A stretch of DNA of 64,000 nt from Diphasiastrum complanatum (taxonomy: Eukaryota > Streptophyta > Lycopodiopsida > Lycopodiales > Lycopodiaceae), in NCBI GenBank assembly GCA_029204225.1, contig CM055092.1, positions 73,942,857 to 74,006,856 of the forward strand. The letters run 5' to 3'. Position numbers and translations under genes: made by a program. Below the pieces are notes generated by a model. That model had not been told where the DNA came from and searched no databases. It was given only the letters and a program-made list of their open reading frames with translations. Shown piece after piece: positions 33,523 to 46,333 of this stretch; within the stretch, counting starts at the first letter, position 1; each line of letters starts with the position of its first letter.

Positions 33523-36500
33523 ATTCTTCCCCCCTTAGACCAGTTCTGTCCTCAGAACGAGTAACAAGGGAAGATTAAATTTGTATGCTTTTAATTCTTC
33601 CCATGAATCATTATCCTCAATTTGATCAACCAACCTAAGCAAGCACACAGAGATAGAACAATTTCTCAATTGTTTATCTCTGATCCTGGTGAGTACTCAT
33701 TCAAGGGATACAATGAGTGATAAATCTTCCATATGAGTAAAATCTTCAATACATCAAGTTGTCATCATCATATAAAGCAGATTTACATGATACAATGGAT
33801 AACAGTCAACAAACTTGAAGATTAAGTTTAAAAGCTTACAAATCAATCATTTAACTTTCACTTTTACCCTAAAAATCAATCTTTAGTCTGACTTCAATAT
33901 CAAATTAGTACTTAGAGATCTCAAATTACCTATCTCTACACTGAAGTACTATATCGACCTTTAATAGTACACTAAGAGATTAATTCCCCTAATGAGTTTG
34001 ATTCTTTCCAATCTAATAACATCACCTTCATGTAACCTCAAATTTTCATGAATCACTGGGTGAGTTCTCACCCTACATTGGAAATCAATGTTCAAAAGTT
34101 AAAGATTCAAAACAATTATAGTCCAAGACTATCCACAATTACTTGTAGGCCTGTCATAAATGCTTCTTGGTACAAATACACTTAGAATTTTTTCAGAACT
34201 AAGGTACAAAACTCATCCAACCAAATCTCTAGGAGATTCATCAAGATATAAATGACTTTAACTCAGTCCTGAGTACCCCCAGATACTCTCTTGAGTTAGG
34301 TACTCTATCCCTAGCATCACATGCCAGAAAATAGCAACCATTCAATCTTGATAAACTTAACTGCTCCTAATTAACCGGATAATTTAGGCTGAAAAATAGT
34401 ACACAAGCATTCCTTGACTATAATCTGTAAAGGTAAGCAAATTCCTCATAAGTAAACAATTACTTAAAGAAAATGCTTGTGAGATCCAAACAATCTCAAG
34501 TTTGTACACAGATTTAGAGTTCAAACAACATATCTAATTTTTAACTCCACCAATTGATCAAGAATTACTCACCATTTTAAGAATCATCATATTTCCATAT
34601 AATCATCTAATGACCTTTAAGTATCAATTTATGATTCGTCAATCATAAACATTTAGAATTTTATAATTCGTCAATCATAATTTATCAGATTCTAAACCCA
34701 TACTTAATCATTAGAGATATTGGATATATGCACATCATATCACTCATGAAATATAAGAAACATTCTGAAATCTTTTCCAACAAGGAAAATTATTGGATTC
34801 CAAGAATATTCTCTCAACCCGATTCTTAACCAGAATATGAGTTCCAAATTCTACAATCAACCTAGTGATTAAAGAGCAATATAACATTTGTCTTTAACAA
34901 ATATAAACTTTATACAATCACCTAGAACCACATCTAGAGATTATAAAGTTCTACTGAATTCCAACTGAATTTAGTGGTTATCCTTGACATTAGTTAGACT
35001 CTGTCCATGTATATATGAGCTCACTGGGATAAAGTCAATAACTTAGGATATTTCTCCTTCAAGAAATATTCTATATCAAGAATATTCTATATTCTATGCA
35101 CAGCTCTCATAAATGAATCAGATCACTCACTAATCATGTGTCTTATAAGCAATATAGATCCAAATAAACAGTTCCCGGTGAATTCTCTTCACACTGCTTA
35201 TTCTACCAATTAACTTCAAATCAGGAGTAATCCAATCACTCAAGTCAATTGTAAATGATTCAGAAATCTTAAATGTCTAGGTGCAGATCTCAATTATACA
35301 TGTATAACACCACATTTAGATCTTCTTCCAAACCATAAATAAGTTAATGAATTATCCTTTCAACAGAAAGAGGCATTAACCTACAAGTAGTTGTTCCTCA
35401 TATTACTTGTTCATATGTCTAACATAATGGGCAGCTTTACGAAAACACGATAATATTTGTGCAATCTTTTAAGGGTTTCATAGCTAAGATTTTCCCCCAT
35501 ATTGGTGTGAAGCAAGGATGGCCACTTTCCCCTACAATATTTGCTATTTACATTGATAACCTTAAAAATTGCCTTCAAGAGTGGAGGATCCAAACTTCTT
35601 CATTTTGTTATTTAGCTCCAGTATGTGGATGATGTGGTTATTTTGGCAAACACATTACGTAGCCTACAATAACACCTTGACACTCTTAAAACATATTGTG
35701 AATCCTCAAGTCTCTCAATAAATCTGAGCAAAATTAAGATCATGGTTTTTGCTTAAAAAATAATAGATATTCTTAATTCCATTCTTTTATATGCAAATGA
35801 TGTAAAGAAGGGTTCAAAATATCTCGCTCCTTTATGCTACACCAAAATCTCAGTTTGGGTAATCAACCTTTGGATAGTGTCTCCTCCTATACTTAAGTAC
35901 TTGGATGTTCTACTCTTCGGCCCTATATTCAGCATGGGATTGGTGGACAATAGAATACATAAGCAACTTATCCAACTATGTTCCTATACATAAACATAGG
36001 CTATTAACTAACAGATATCCATAATCTGCATATGTTACTCACATAACTCACTGAGAATCTTGCGACTCAACTACAAAAGAACTCTATTTCTCATGAGTAA
36101 ATAACATATCTAGGAAATCTTTGAAGTAAATAACTCCACATCACAAGTTTTAAGCCATCTGACTCTTATTAGCAAAATTCTTCTACCAATCAGCCTACAA
36201 CAGATCTTAGTGTACAAACCAAGATTAGGCTAACTTATACAGACATCTTTGGACATAGAGTTAAGATTAAAGCTTCATTCCACTGATCCAATCCATAACA
36301 AAATGGTGCTTGGTAACAATCAGTGAACCTTAATTTAATCTTTACCACTACTTCCCATATTCATGAATATCTCACAGCTCAAACCCCAAAACTCCTCTAG
36401 TTCCAGATTAATCAAAATAATCACTTATAGAGTTCCTCTATTTCATACTGGATAGTTTTACCTTTGCACACATACAAGATTTTTTTCCAAAACCAATGCA

Positions 36501-39500
36501 ACTGGCTGATTCCTCGAAAGACTTATTCCTATCTTTTCTTCCCCCCTTTTAAAAAGAAATTCATAATTTCAATTTAAATGTTCCCAGGAGACAACATATA
36601 AGATAACAAAGATTTGAAAAAGTCAGTAATGAGTATAAGAAAGTTCTAAAGAGTAGAGGTCTAATATGATAGAGAAATAGATTTAAGGGCTTCCATATTT
36701 TGTAATTAATGAGATACCATTGATCGATCTATATCTCATAATTCCCAAAATATCCTAAACAAAAACCAATGGACTCTGTTAGTATTACCATTACAACGAT
36801 CACTAGCCATCCGTCTACAGATCATTCTACCCAAGAAATCCTTTTTAAAATCATTGATGTCCCATGCCACCAGCTTATCCTCCAAGAATCCTCTACATCC
36901 AGATCTATTTTGCCCAAAAAGTCAAAAAAGACTATTTGGTTATCCTATACCCAGATATAGGATCAAATTCACAACCAATTCCAAGAGATAATCCTAACAA
37001 TTGAAATCCCTCATGCTTCTTTAGTGTTACTCAAAGAATACCATTTCATATTGTACCCAACATACAAAACAGAATGTATCATCCAAGTATAGTCGAAATG
37101 CCATAAAAGTATTCACTAACCCAAAAGAAACATAGATTTCAACAACACCGAATACATACTGTCCTAGATATCCAAATATCTATTTCAGAATCGGTAAAAA
37201 AAATTTAATTCTTTTAACAAGTTAGAACTTTCTTGGTTGTTACAATCATTATAGAGAAATACTCTATAACTGAAAAGAATCCAAATTACTAGATTCATGT
37301 ATGGAACACCTTTTATCTACTTTACTTTGCAAGATCCAAATCTAATTGCAAAATAGAGATGGTTCCATAAATGAATTATCAGTCTTGCCACTACTTTTCT
37401 CTTAGAATTCTCAAATTCTCAAAATTCTAATCCACATTGGGAAAAAGGAATCCAAATTCCTAGAGGCAGTCTTCTTAAATAATTTCCAAATTGATTCTCA
37501 CTTGCAATTAGTTATACTTCAGGATTTGAATGTAAATAAAATAATTGGATCATTAAGACCAGCAATCATCTACATCTCAGACCTCCACTCTTTCCCCCCC
37601 TTCCAAAAATGGTTCAGGTTAATAAAATCCCAAATTTGTACTAGGACACAGTTCAATCTGGTATCAGTAACTTTAACACTAATCAACCCGACAGTTTTGA
37701 TTGTTCATCATTAAGTGTCGCACTTAATTTTTGGTAAATCTCCTTATGGATCAACATAGAAATTGTTCCAACTAGATTTACATCATTCTTTGTCCTTATT
37801 GATCCTTAAAACAAGAAATGCTTCTTAATTGACAGATTCACAAAATTTCCAACTAAAAGTGAAGGGTATAGTGATCTTAACAATCGACTAATTTCAACTC
37901 AGTAAGATTATTCACTTTATAAGTCATTTCTGTTTGATTAATAACCAATGAATTTGAACAAATCGAACGTCCATGGTTTCTTCAAATTTTACGTAAACTG
38001 GGATTTTCAATTTCCATTCAATATGAACCTAAACTATGAAATTTGATCAACATCGAATTGACAGTTTCACAATTACTATCACATATTGGAAGGATTCTTA
38101 AACATCCACCATGCATCCAAAATGACATGCAGTAATTTCAATATAAAAATCAATTTTTACGTAAATTGCCACGAAACTGAGAAATTAGCCCAGGGATTTT
38201 CAAAATCAGTTCAAAATGGACCAACTGTGAAAATCGATTAAGAAGATCGATTTATCAAATTCACAGGCATTGTCACCTATCGAAACTCGACATGCACTGA
38301 TTTTTTCAAAAAAAAAAAAAAAAAAAATCTCGTAGCTAGCCTAGCCACTTTGATCAAGAATTGCCGAAAATAGCTTCATGCAAAAAATCTTCTGATCAAT
38401 CTACTGATTACTGATGCAACATGCATCCAAGCATGCATACAGGTCTATCCATACATTTTCATCAATGAACAAGCACTACACTGAGTTACAAGCATGCATG
38501 CATCAGAACTTTCGAAAATTTTGCAAATCTTAGTTCAAAAATTGCCGCATGACTTTCCCTTCAAATACTATCTGTTGTCCAGCGATGGACCAGTGATGAG
38601 GCTTACTCAAATATGGAGAAGGCACTTGCAACATCACCCTACCACCTAGGCTTCACACGTGCGAGCAATAAATGCACAAAAAATAGGTAGGAGGGTGCAC
38701 TTTTGGAGAGAGAAATCGTCAAAAATTCAACTCCAGCTCAATAAGCCTTGGATCAGAGGTTACAAGCACTCTACTAAGGTTCATTAGAGAGGCATAGAAG
38801 CTTCTAACAGGTCCGGAAAGCAATCATAAGCTCAGATCATGCAAAAAAATGCATTTTTGGCCTCCTTCAATAAGCAAAACTTCAACATGATGGTTTCTAA
38901 TGCTCACCTATCCAAATCGAATGCATGATGGCTCAAAACAGACGCAATCATCATATCTTTAAGCTTGTAACAAGAACCAATAGGTTCAGACCCCCAATTG
39001 AGAGGTATTCATGCTCAAAAATCATCAAAAATACACTAATTTTTGGTGTTTTGAGCTCCCTAATGGTGTCTAATCCCTACCAAAATTCATGAAAGCTTTG
39101 GGACAACTTTATTACATCTCTGAAAATGTTCATACCAAGTCTCGGTTGATAATTTGGAGATCTACCCCAAAATTAGTCTAGTAAACATCGAAAAACCTTG
39201 TTTTTTGACAACTTTGACAAATCTTGACCATAATTTGTCGGGAAAATCCACAAATAAGTGCAATCAGATCCAAATCTCTGTTAATCCATTGCATTCAAAC
39301 ACTAAAAGTTCTGATTCTAGTCAAACATGGTTTCTATAGCCCATTTATGGTCCAAAAACCCCAATTTTTGGTCCAAAATCACTATCTAATCAACCTTTTG
39401 ACTATTCAAACATCATACAATCATTAGATCCAATCATCAATGACTGTAAAACAGCAAGTACACTCTGGAAAACGTACTACATCAGTACCTATGATCAATT

Positions 39501-39715
39501 TCAAACAAAAAACTTCAATTCTAATCCTTTGATTTCCACCAGAAACTATGGAGAAAAATCATAATTATGATCTTTAGGCTGAAAGTACACCAAATTCAGA
39601 GTTTCCACCTACTTGGAGATCAATTCCACCACCTGGAAGTAACATGCAAGGAGAAATTCACAAAAATTGAGGAAATACAAGAAGTAGCTCCACCTTTCGA
39701 TTGATGCAAATCCCT
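33523..39715 (-). other. N1 interior, non-coding
   Basis: About 6.2 kb of AT-rich sequence with no retrotransposon protein in either strand except the LINE scrap listed separately. Short repeated phrases about 'cactcaagtc' type sequence do not form an array. A poly(A) run of about 19 bases is at 38309-38327. Confidence 0.8.
35508..35975 (+). pseudogene. LINE reverse transcriptase fragment inside N1
   Basis: The + strand reads GVKQGWPLSPT then FAIYIDNL in one frame, followed after a frameshift by QYVDDVVILANTLRSLQ and SINLSKIKIMVF. A further part resembles the downstream YLGV..GP.FSMG block (YLDVLLFGPIFSMGLVDNR). These are core motifs of non-LTR retrotransposon RT, including the catalytic YVDD. 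No ends or poly(A) tail are visible, so it is a fragment. Confidence 0.85.
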
Positions 39716-39728
39716 AGCTCTGATACCA
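39716..39728 (-). other. primer-binding site of N1 (tRNA-iMet)
   Basis: TGGTATCAGAGCT on the minus strand, one base after the end of the 5' LTR. Confidence 0.93.
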
Positions 39729-39729
39729 C

Positions 39730-40212
39730 TATAATGATCGCCTTATGAAGATCTGACTAGATCCTGTTGCAAAACAACCAAAAGGACACCTGTGGAGCAA
39801 AACCACCCATCCAAACCTAGATCCCTCCTGGGGTTTCCTCTTGGACCTAGCCCCCAAGCCATAGTGAAGAACACAAGAGAGAGGAGAAACTGGCTCAAGA
39901 ATCTAAATTCACAATAGGAGGATGGGCGAGTTTCCAATGGACATATTCTCCTCAAGAGAGAGAATATTCTCCCTAGGATCCCCATGCAACCTATATTGAG
40001 CTATTGATCTCCTATTCTTGCATTAAAGGTATCTTCACCATGCATGTGCTCCTATGTCCAATTATAGGTCTGGGCCCTCATATGATTATTAATTACTTGA
40101 TACGACCACGTCCGAAATGATGTAGCATAACTAATAATCACATACATCTGGAGTGACCGGCTATCCACGTTAGGAACTAATCGATTCCCTTGTACAGGAC
40201 ATGGACATAATA
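39730..40212 (-). repeat. 5' LTR of N1 (483 bp)
   Basis: Starts TATTATGTCCATGTCC (the canonical TG is mutated to TA) and ends CATTATA, then one base and the primer site. Confidence 0.92.
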
Positions 40213-41027
40213 GTCTACAAGGGCTTATTGATATCAAAGGCGATTGGTGGGAGGCCTCTATCCCAATAGCCATTGAGTTCTGCCAAGAAAGCAACCAGGC
40301 TGCAATTATCTGCAAAGTAGCACACATCCCGATCCGGGTTGCCATGATGTTTCTGGTGAAAGACATGGCAATTGGTAATCATGTCGTCTGCGGGATTGCC
40401 GGTATGTACACCAATTAGCTTGGGCCAAAAAATTTTGTTTTTCCGTTTTGTGGTGGAAAATGGTTCTTCACGTGCCACCGGGTAATAATATGGATTGATG
40501 CGCATGTATGCCAGGGCTTCAAAATATCGCTCCATGGATGTTTTGCTTTTCAAGAAGAGTTGGTGTTGCCAGGCAGGTTGCGGATCCAAGAGCTTAACAG
40601 CTTCCTTGTGAGTCTTGCAGTGATCCAGGTTGGGTAGGATATACCCGCCACGCTCCTTGGGTTGGTATTTTTGTGCAAACTCCTAGGAGATGAGTTGCTC
40701 CTTGCTCGGTGCAGTTGGAGAGATCCGGTGGCGTATTGTGGGAGCTTCAGCAGCTAAGGCATGTTCAAGTTGGGGGTCTGGTTCAGGAGAGAGAGGAGGT
40801 AGAAGCAGCGATCCGTTGTGATTCGGGAGAAAATTGGCGTGGAAAGGGAAGGTTAGTTGTATCGATGGGGTTAGAGATGGTAGAAGTGAATTGGTGTTGG
40901 GAGGAAGTACCACCGGTACCCTGAGGATTGGTTGGTGGTTGAGCTTGTGGTCCTTGAGACTACCCTTGAAATGTCGAGCCTTGATTATTTGTTGGCGATT
41001 GTTGAACACCTGTCCCATCGCCACCAT
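40213..41027 (-). pseudogene. G2 post-integrase ORF, C-terminal domain B (first part)
   Basis: Minus-strand frame 41027-40683 (Pro/Leu-rich, then EPDPQLEHALAAEAPT) continues past one stop to 40589-40215. The conserved motifs are DPQPAWQHQLFLKSK, RINPYYYP (INPYYYP at 40499-40479) and YWDRGLPPIAFDI. The frame ends in a TAG at the N1 insertion point and resumes at 33033. With N1 removed, INPYYYP to AHLYYRAA is about 103-104 codons, as in G1 and G3. The function is unknown. Confidence 0.75.
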
Positions 41028-41112
41028 CTAAACCATCAAAGTGATGTCCGAAGTCGTGAAAGTGAGCATGCTCTGCATGGACAGAAGGTGTGGACTGAGT
41101 GGCCGCCTTCAA

Positions 41113-42303
41113 TCATTCTTCCAAAGTGGCTATGTGTTGGTTGAGGGCCTCGACAAAAGCAGTGTATGATTGTTGGAGTTTGGTGTGCTGCTCCGTCGTG
41201 GCTTTCAACTTTTGGGCCAACTGCTTATACCCTCCCACTGGAATCTGGGTTCCTTCAGGAATAGTTGGTGGTGTGAAATCATTGAAATTGACCATTTCCA
41301 ATTGTTCCTTCATAGCGGAACGTGCGGCTTGGGCATTTGCAACAACCTCGTCTCGTTCTACTGTGATGTTGTCGATGATGGTCTGCATGTGAGAGATTTT
41401 CAGCTGGAGTTGATTTTGTAGGTGGCTGAGCATTTGTTGTTGTTGTTGATTGTATGTGGTGAGGTTATCAATCTGTTGTTGTTTTTTAGCAGATTCAGCC
41501 ACAACCATTGATTTTCCTGCTAAAGTTGTAGGATGGCACCATCATCGACCTGTCGTACTGCTTGTTGACCTGACAAGCTTTCATAGATGTTGTATTGAAG
41601 TTCATTCACCAACCAAACCGTCTTTTGGACAATCAGTGATAATTGCACCCATATGCCAATGTCAGGGAAGGAGCGTTGGTAATTTGGATAAGGCATAGGG
41701 TTGTAAGGGAGAGGATCAGGAAATTGTGTAGAAGAGGGGTTTGGGGGATAAGAAGGCGGAGGTGAGTGGGGTGTCAAAGGAGGAGACTTGGAGGTGATTG
41801 TGGTGAGGTAGGAGGTGTTGGAATTTTGGGGGGAGAGGAACCGCGGGGAGGAGAGGATATGAAGGGAATCTGATTAAGTAATTGGAGAGCAAAATTGTTG
41901 ACGTCGAGTGTGGAGTCAAGCAGAGGTGAGGTAGGTACCGAAAAAGGTTTTAGTTGAATAGTAGAGTCAAACCCATTGTTAAGTGTGATGGAAGGGGTGA
42001 AAATGGTAGCAAGCGGTGTCTATAGTGGTGGAGAGGAGGTGGGTGGAGGCTTAGTTTCCTGGACTACTGAAGTACCCGGAGTGACTTGAATCCCACCGAC
42101 TGAGATGCGCTGGCATCCCCAAAGCTGCCTGCTACTGCTATTGTCTGCCTTCTTGTCGCAGCCTGTTGGAGTAGGGCTTCTTGTTGGGCTAAGACCTCCT
42201 TTGGGACCTGAGATGGGTTAAGGCTACCGCCGGATTTAGAATACTTGGTCCCAATGTCAGTAGATAAATTCTTGGTAGATATGGCGGCTTTAGTGCTGAC
42301 CAC
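41113..42303 (-). pseudogene. G2 post-integrase ORF, linker and coiled coil
   Basis: Pieces 42303-42064, 41919-41716 and 41508-41113 are in the same frame as domain A. The first is Lys/Ser/Ala-rich, with a short QQEALLQQAA helix. The second is Pro/Ser/Leu-rich. The third is a Gln-rich coiled coil (QQQIDNLTTYNQQQQQ, LSHLQNQLQLKISHMQT, LAQKLKATTEQHTKLQQS) ending HIATLEE-stop. A frameshift between 41113 and 41027 leads to the domain B frame. The order matches G1. Confidence 0.65.
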
Positions 42304-42363
42304 CTTGCCTTTCTGCTTGTTGGTGGGTGGATTTGGATGAGGATTTGCTACTTAGAGACTGGC

Positions 42364-43089
42364 TCATTTTCTTGTGCTAGGAAATAGTGTTTCCAGCTCC
42401 TTGAGAGTGGCTGTTGTCTTGCGTCCCAAGTGTTGCTGGATGATCATCTGCAGGAGGTAGCCACATTTCGTGGTTGCCTTTCGTTGTTTGAGGGCCAAGC
42501 AGAATTTTTCAGCAATCTTTTTTGCCCACTTAAAGGTGTGAGTGGGGTCACTCAGTGTCATGGTGAGTGCAAAAAGGTCGCTTGGAGGAATGCGATCCAT
42601 GCGAACGATTTGGACCTCCGTCAGAATGAGAGGGATCTCTGTGGCTGCTCGTAGCTTGGGATCTTTGATAAGTTTTGTGGCGATGCCATCGTGGGTGTGA
42701 GCGCTGGCTTTGTCGTCGTCGAGCATGAACGTCTTGAAATAATTCAGGTCCTAGCTGGTGCCCTTTCCTTGGATTGATTCGCCAGAATCGGGAAATCCGA
42801 TCAGTTGAATCATGGCTGGTGTAATATCAATGGAGACGTAGCTGCCACCCTTGGATGGAATATGGAAAGTGTAGAATTCGTCAGAATAGGAGGAATAGGC
42901 AGCACGTATAAGGCTCTCATATTGGTGGTCTGGAAGATGCAAGAGATTAAAATCAAGATGGTGAAAAATGTCATTGGCTAATCATACTGTCTCAGAGTGG
43001 TTCTTGACCTCCAGTAAGAATAGGTCGCCAATGTAAGGCTTTCGGGTCTTACGGCGATGTAGAGAAAGTGTCGGATCCTGGGAGGCCAT
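42364..43089 (-). pseudogene. G2 post-integrase ORF, N-terminal domain A
   Basis: Starts at ATG 43089 (MASQDPTLSLHRRK) and stays in one frame, with stops near 42985 and 42750. Recognisable blocks are LPDHQYESLIRAAYSSYS, IQLIGFPDSG, PPSDLFALTMTLSD and KKIAEKFCLALKQRK. The layout parallels G1 domain A. It also resembles, from memory, the plant transposon-protein domain near Athila/Tat elements (F-rich segment, [LI]GFP, then a helical half). The first stop precedes LANDIF, and the 42750 TAG precedes DLNYF. Confidence 0.7.
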
Positions 43090-43752
43090 GATAACAGTGA
43101 TTCTAGAAGGTTTGAAAATTCTGGAAACGTTTAGCATGAACTTGAGAGCATAACTCTAGAATGGATTCGTGGAGAGAAGGGTGGAGGTCTGTATATAGAT
43201 TTCTTTTGTCAGAAATTCACAAATCTACCTAGAAATCGTCCTCAGTGTCCACGATTTGGTAATGATGGTCGCAAATTTTGAGGCAGCATTTTGAGGGTCG
43301 ACGAATTTCTGTAAGTGATTTTTGTGTGCCAAAATAAGAAAAATGTCTGACATTGCAAAAAAAAAAATTTGATCAGAATTTGCGAAGATGATAGAGAAAT
43401 TGTAGGGATTATTCTAGGCTTCACCGAATTGTCTGTGAATTCTGGTAGTGGATATCTGATGAGAAAAAACTAACTTTTTTTATTTCTAGAAAGTTTGTCT
43501 CTGAGACAGAATTCGTGGAGGCTAAAAATGAATCGTGCACTATAAAGAAGGAGTCAGACGAATTCTATCTAAGATGGTTGGAGACAATTCTTCTGAAAAG
43601 AATGACTTTTGTGGTTTTCTCAAAGAAAGACTGATGGTATGTCTGATCTGATATCATCTTGATGGTGCGAACAAGAAAACATAGCAACAAAATTGTTGAA
43701 ATGACAGGCAGGCAGTAAGAAACACAAAGAAGAACAGTAGAAAAGAAAATAA
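43090..43752. other. spacer between G2 integrase and accessory ORF
   Basis: 663 bp without coding motifs. There is no minisatellite here, unlike the corresponding place in G1. Confidence 0.6.
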
Positions 43753-46333
43753 CTAATACATATCAAGATAAAAACAGGGCTCATTATACTTTCTCAGTAT
43801 GCTCCCATTGACCACAGTGTCGAGGATATCGCCTTGAAGGGTTTAGAGTTGTACATATCTAGAGGCAAAAAAAAATTTGATGACGTAAGGACCTTGGCCA
43901 AAAAATTTTAGTTTGCCTTTAAAGGCTTTGGCCTGGTATAGCAGGACCTTATCTCCAACTTGGAAGTCTCCAAGTTTCAATGGTTGACCATGCCATGCTT
44001 TTTGTTGAGCATGGATGATGATCCGTCGTGTTTTGCATAGTTGTTCCAGATGGAATAACCTGTTTGCTAGAGTCTGTTGGTTATCTAGCTCAAGTTAAAA
44101 GGCCACTCGAAGGGAGGGGAAATGGAATCCTACAGGCATAATGGCTTCTTGGCCATATGCTAGCTGGAAAGGGGTTAAGCTTGTAGCTCTCTTCGGGGTG
44201 GTGCGATAAGCCTAGAGAGCAGCATGAAGTTTGTGCTCCCAATCAGATCGGCTGGATTCGACTATTTTGGTGAGAATTCCACATAGGATTTTATTGATGG
44301 ATTCCGCCTGGCCATTGCATCATGGATAGTATGGGGAACTTTTGCGATGTGCCACAAAAAAATTTGAAAGGAGATCTGCTATGACAGAGTTAAGGAAATA
44401 TGTATCCCTATCACTTATAAATTCTAGGGGACAGCCGAAACGAACCATAACTTGTTCATAGAGAAATTTTGCGGTAGAACGAGCGTCAGCATTGCAAACA
44501 GCTCTTGCTTCAGCCCATTTAGTACAATAGTCCATAGCTACTATGATGTAACAAGATTGTGTGTACCGAGCAGCGGGACTAATAGGTCCGACATAATCAA
44601 TATTCCATTTCTGGAAAGCTTGATTAGTGCTTACAGGTGTGAAGGCATGTAGTTAGTCTTTTGAAAGCGTTTTGTGCGTTGGCAGACATCATAGGCCTTT
44701 GTATAATTGTGTGTATCCTTGAAGAGTGTTGGCCACCAAAAACCAGCCAAAAGGATTTTCTTTGCAGTCATTTCAGAAGAGAAATGGCCTGCACCAATGC
44801 CTTCATGAGTGAGGGAAATTACAGAGGGTATTTCACATTCAATAAGACAATGTCAGATGATTCCATCTAATCCTTGCTTGTAGAGTTGTCCAGCAATTAA
44901 CGTATAAGATTTGGTTTTGCGGACCAACACATGTTGTTCAAGTTTAGATAAGGAGGGATCCATCTGCCCTGAAGTTAAATATTTTGTGATTTCCTTAGCC
45001 TATACGGGTGTAGAGTCAACTTGAAAAAGGATGGCATCAGTTAAATCATTGTTGATGCCTTGATCAGAGGTGAAAAGGTTAGGAATTCGGGACAGATGAT
45101 CTGCTAGAAAATATTGAACTCCCTTACGAACCACGATCCTAAACTCAAATTCTTGTAGCAATAGGATCCATGTAGTAATACGGCCTGTGGTGCAAATCTT
45201 GTTGATGAGATATAACAGTGCTTGATGATCATTGAAGAATGCAAAAACTTTTTCCAGAAGATAATGGCGAAACTTTTGAACCGCATATACCATTGCCAAG
45301 GCTTCACGTTTGGTAGTGGTATAATTGACTTCAGCAGATATCAATTGTCTACCGAGAAAACAGATAGGGTAGTCCTTTTTGAATTCTCTCAGTTGGGTGA
45401 GCACTGCTCCAATGGCATACTTGGATGCAACGGTATGCACATGGAATTCCTTAGAATAATCAGGAGCCCGAAGGATAGGTGCATTGGTAAGGGTTGAGTT
45501 GATTAAATGCGACGTGTTGTTCATCCATCCATTTGGGAACTATAACTACTTTGTAGATTAAACGTGCTTTGTTAGCGAAATCGAAAATAAAGCACCAATA
45601 GTAGTTGGCATGGCCAAGGAAAGAGTAAACTTCGCATATCGTATGCGGTTCCGGCTATAGACAAATGGCGTATTTCTTCTGAATGTGCACCTAGATTGTC
45701 CAAGTAAACCTCTAGGGTATCGCCCATCTGTTGAGAAAAAGCAGCTTGCATAACACGTTGGAAGGTGCTAGGGGCATTGCAGAGACCGAAAGGCATGACT
45801 TTAGCTGAAGGTTCTCCATTCTATGGCAAAAGCGGTTTTATGTTGATCTTCTTAAGAAATTTAGATCATATTGTATCCGCTAAAGCCATCTAAGAAGGAG
45901 TAAGCTTCATCTCCTGCTAGATTTTATAAGATGATTTTTTTGAAAGGTAATGGAAAATGATCACGTTCGATGATGGCGTTAAATTTCTTGAAGTCGACAT
46001 TGATTCAGAGTTTTCCATTTTTCTTGGGAATGATGACAATTGGGGAGACCCACTAAATATGCTTGATTTCATAGATAAATCCTACATCTAAGAGGCGTTG
46101 TAATTCTTCTTTGATCTTGGCCTTATAGATTGGATTGCATATGTATGGACGACTAGTAGTTGGCCTCACACTCGGTTTAAGCGGAATACAATGCACAGCT
46201 ACCTGGGGTGAGACGCCTTTTATGTCTTTATAGGTCCATGCAAAGACATGTCTATATTTTCGCAGGAGCTTTTCAAACCATCTATGTTGTTCACGATTGA
46301 GATGAGCCCCGACGTGGACAATATATTCGTTGG
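43753..46333 (-). pseudogene. G2 gypsy pol: RT, RNase H, integrase
   Basis: The minus strand reads, in order: pre-RT segment (FEKLLRKYRHVFAWTYKD, ~46270); RT fingers (LQRLLDVGFIYEI, IVIIPKKNGKLR); RT palm (MPFGLCNAPSTFQRVMQ, 45796-45745; then VYLDN, where YVDD is normal); a deleted thumb; RNase H (45524-45000: YAIGAVLTQ, KREALAMVYAVQKFRHYLL, DHQALLYL, ADHLSRIPN); integrase core ([32 protein letters not shown]) and tail (GDKVLLYQAK, DTVVNG) to TAG at 43753. ADHLSRI and the integrase wording point to the Tat/Athila branch. Frameshifts, stops and the Asp-to-Asn change at the RT active site show it is dead. No gag or protease precedes it. Confidence 0.88.

Larger units (their letters stand above)
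33034..40212 (-). mobile_element. non-coding LTR retrotransposon N1 (7.2 kb), inserted in G2
   Basis: Two direct repeats of ~485 bp bound a 6.2-kb interior. On the minus strand the order is 5' LTR (40212-39730), tRNA-iMet primer site (39728-39716), interior, polypurine tract AAGGGGGGAAGAA (33535-33523) and 3' LTR (33522-33034). The interior has no gag or pol reading frame, so the element looks like a large non-autonomous (LARD-type) derivative. It splits domain B of the G2 accessory ORF. The flanks TAGAC and CATAC match at only three of five bases, so any target duplication has decayed. Confidence 0.88.

Noticed and set aside
40834-41421. Plus-strand frames opposite the G2 accessory ORF
   Set aside because: They are shadows of the minus-strand coiled-coil and domain B frames, which match G1 and G3.
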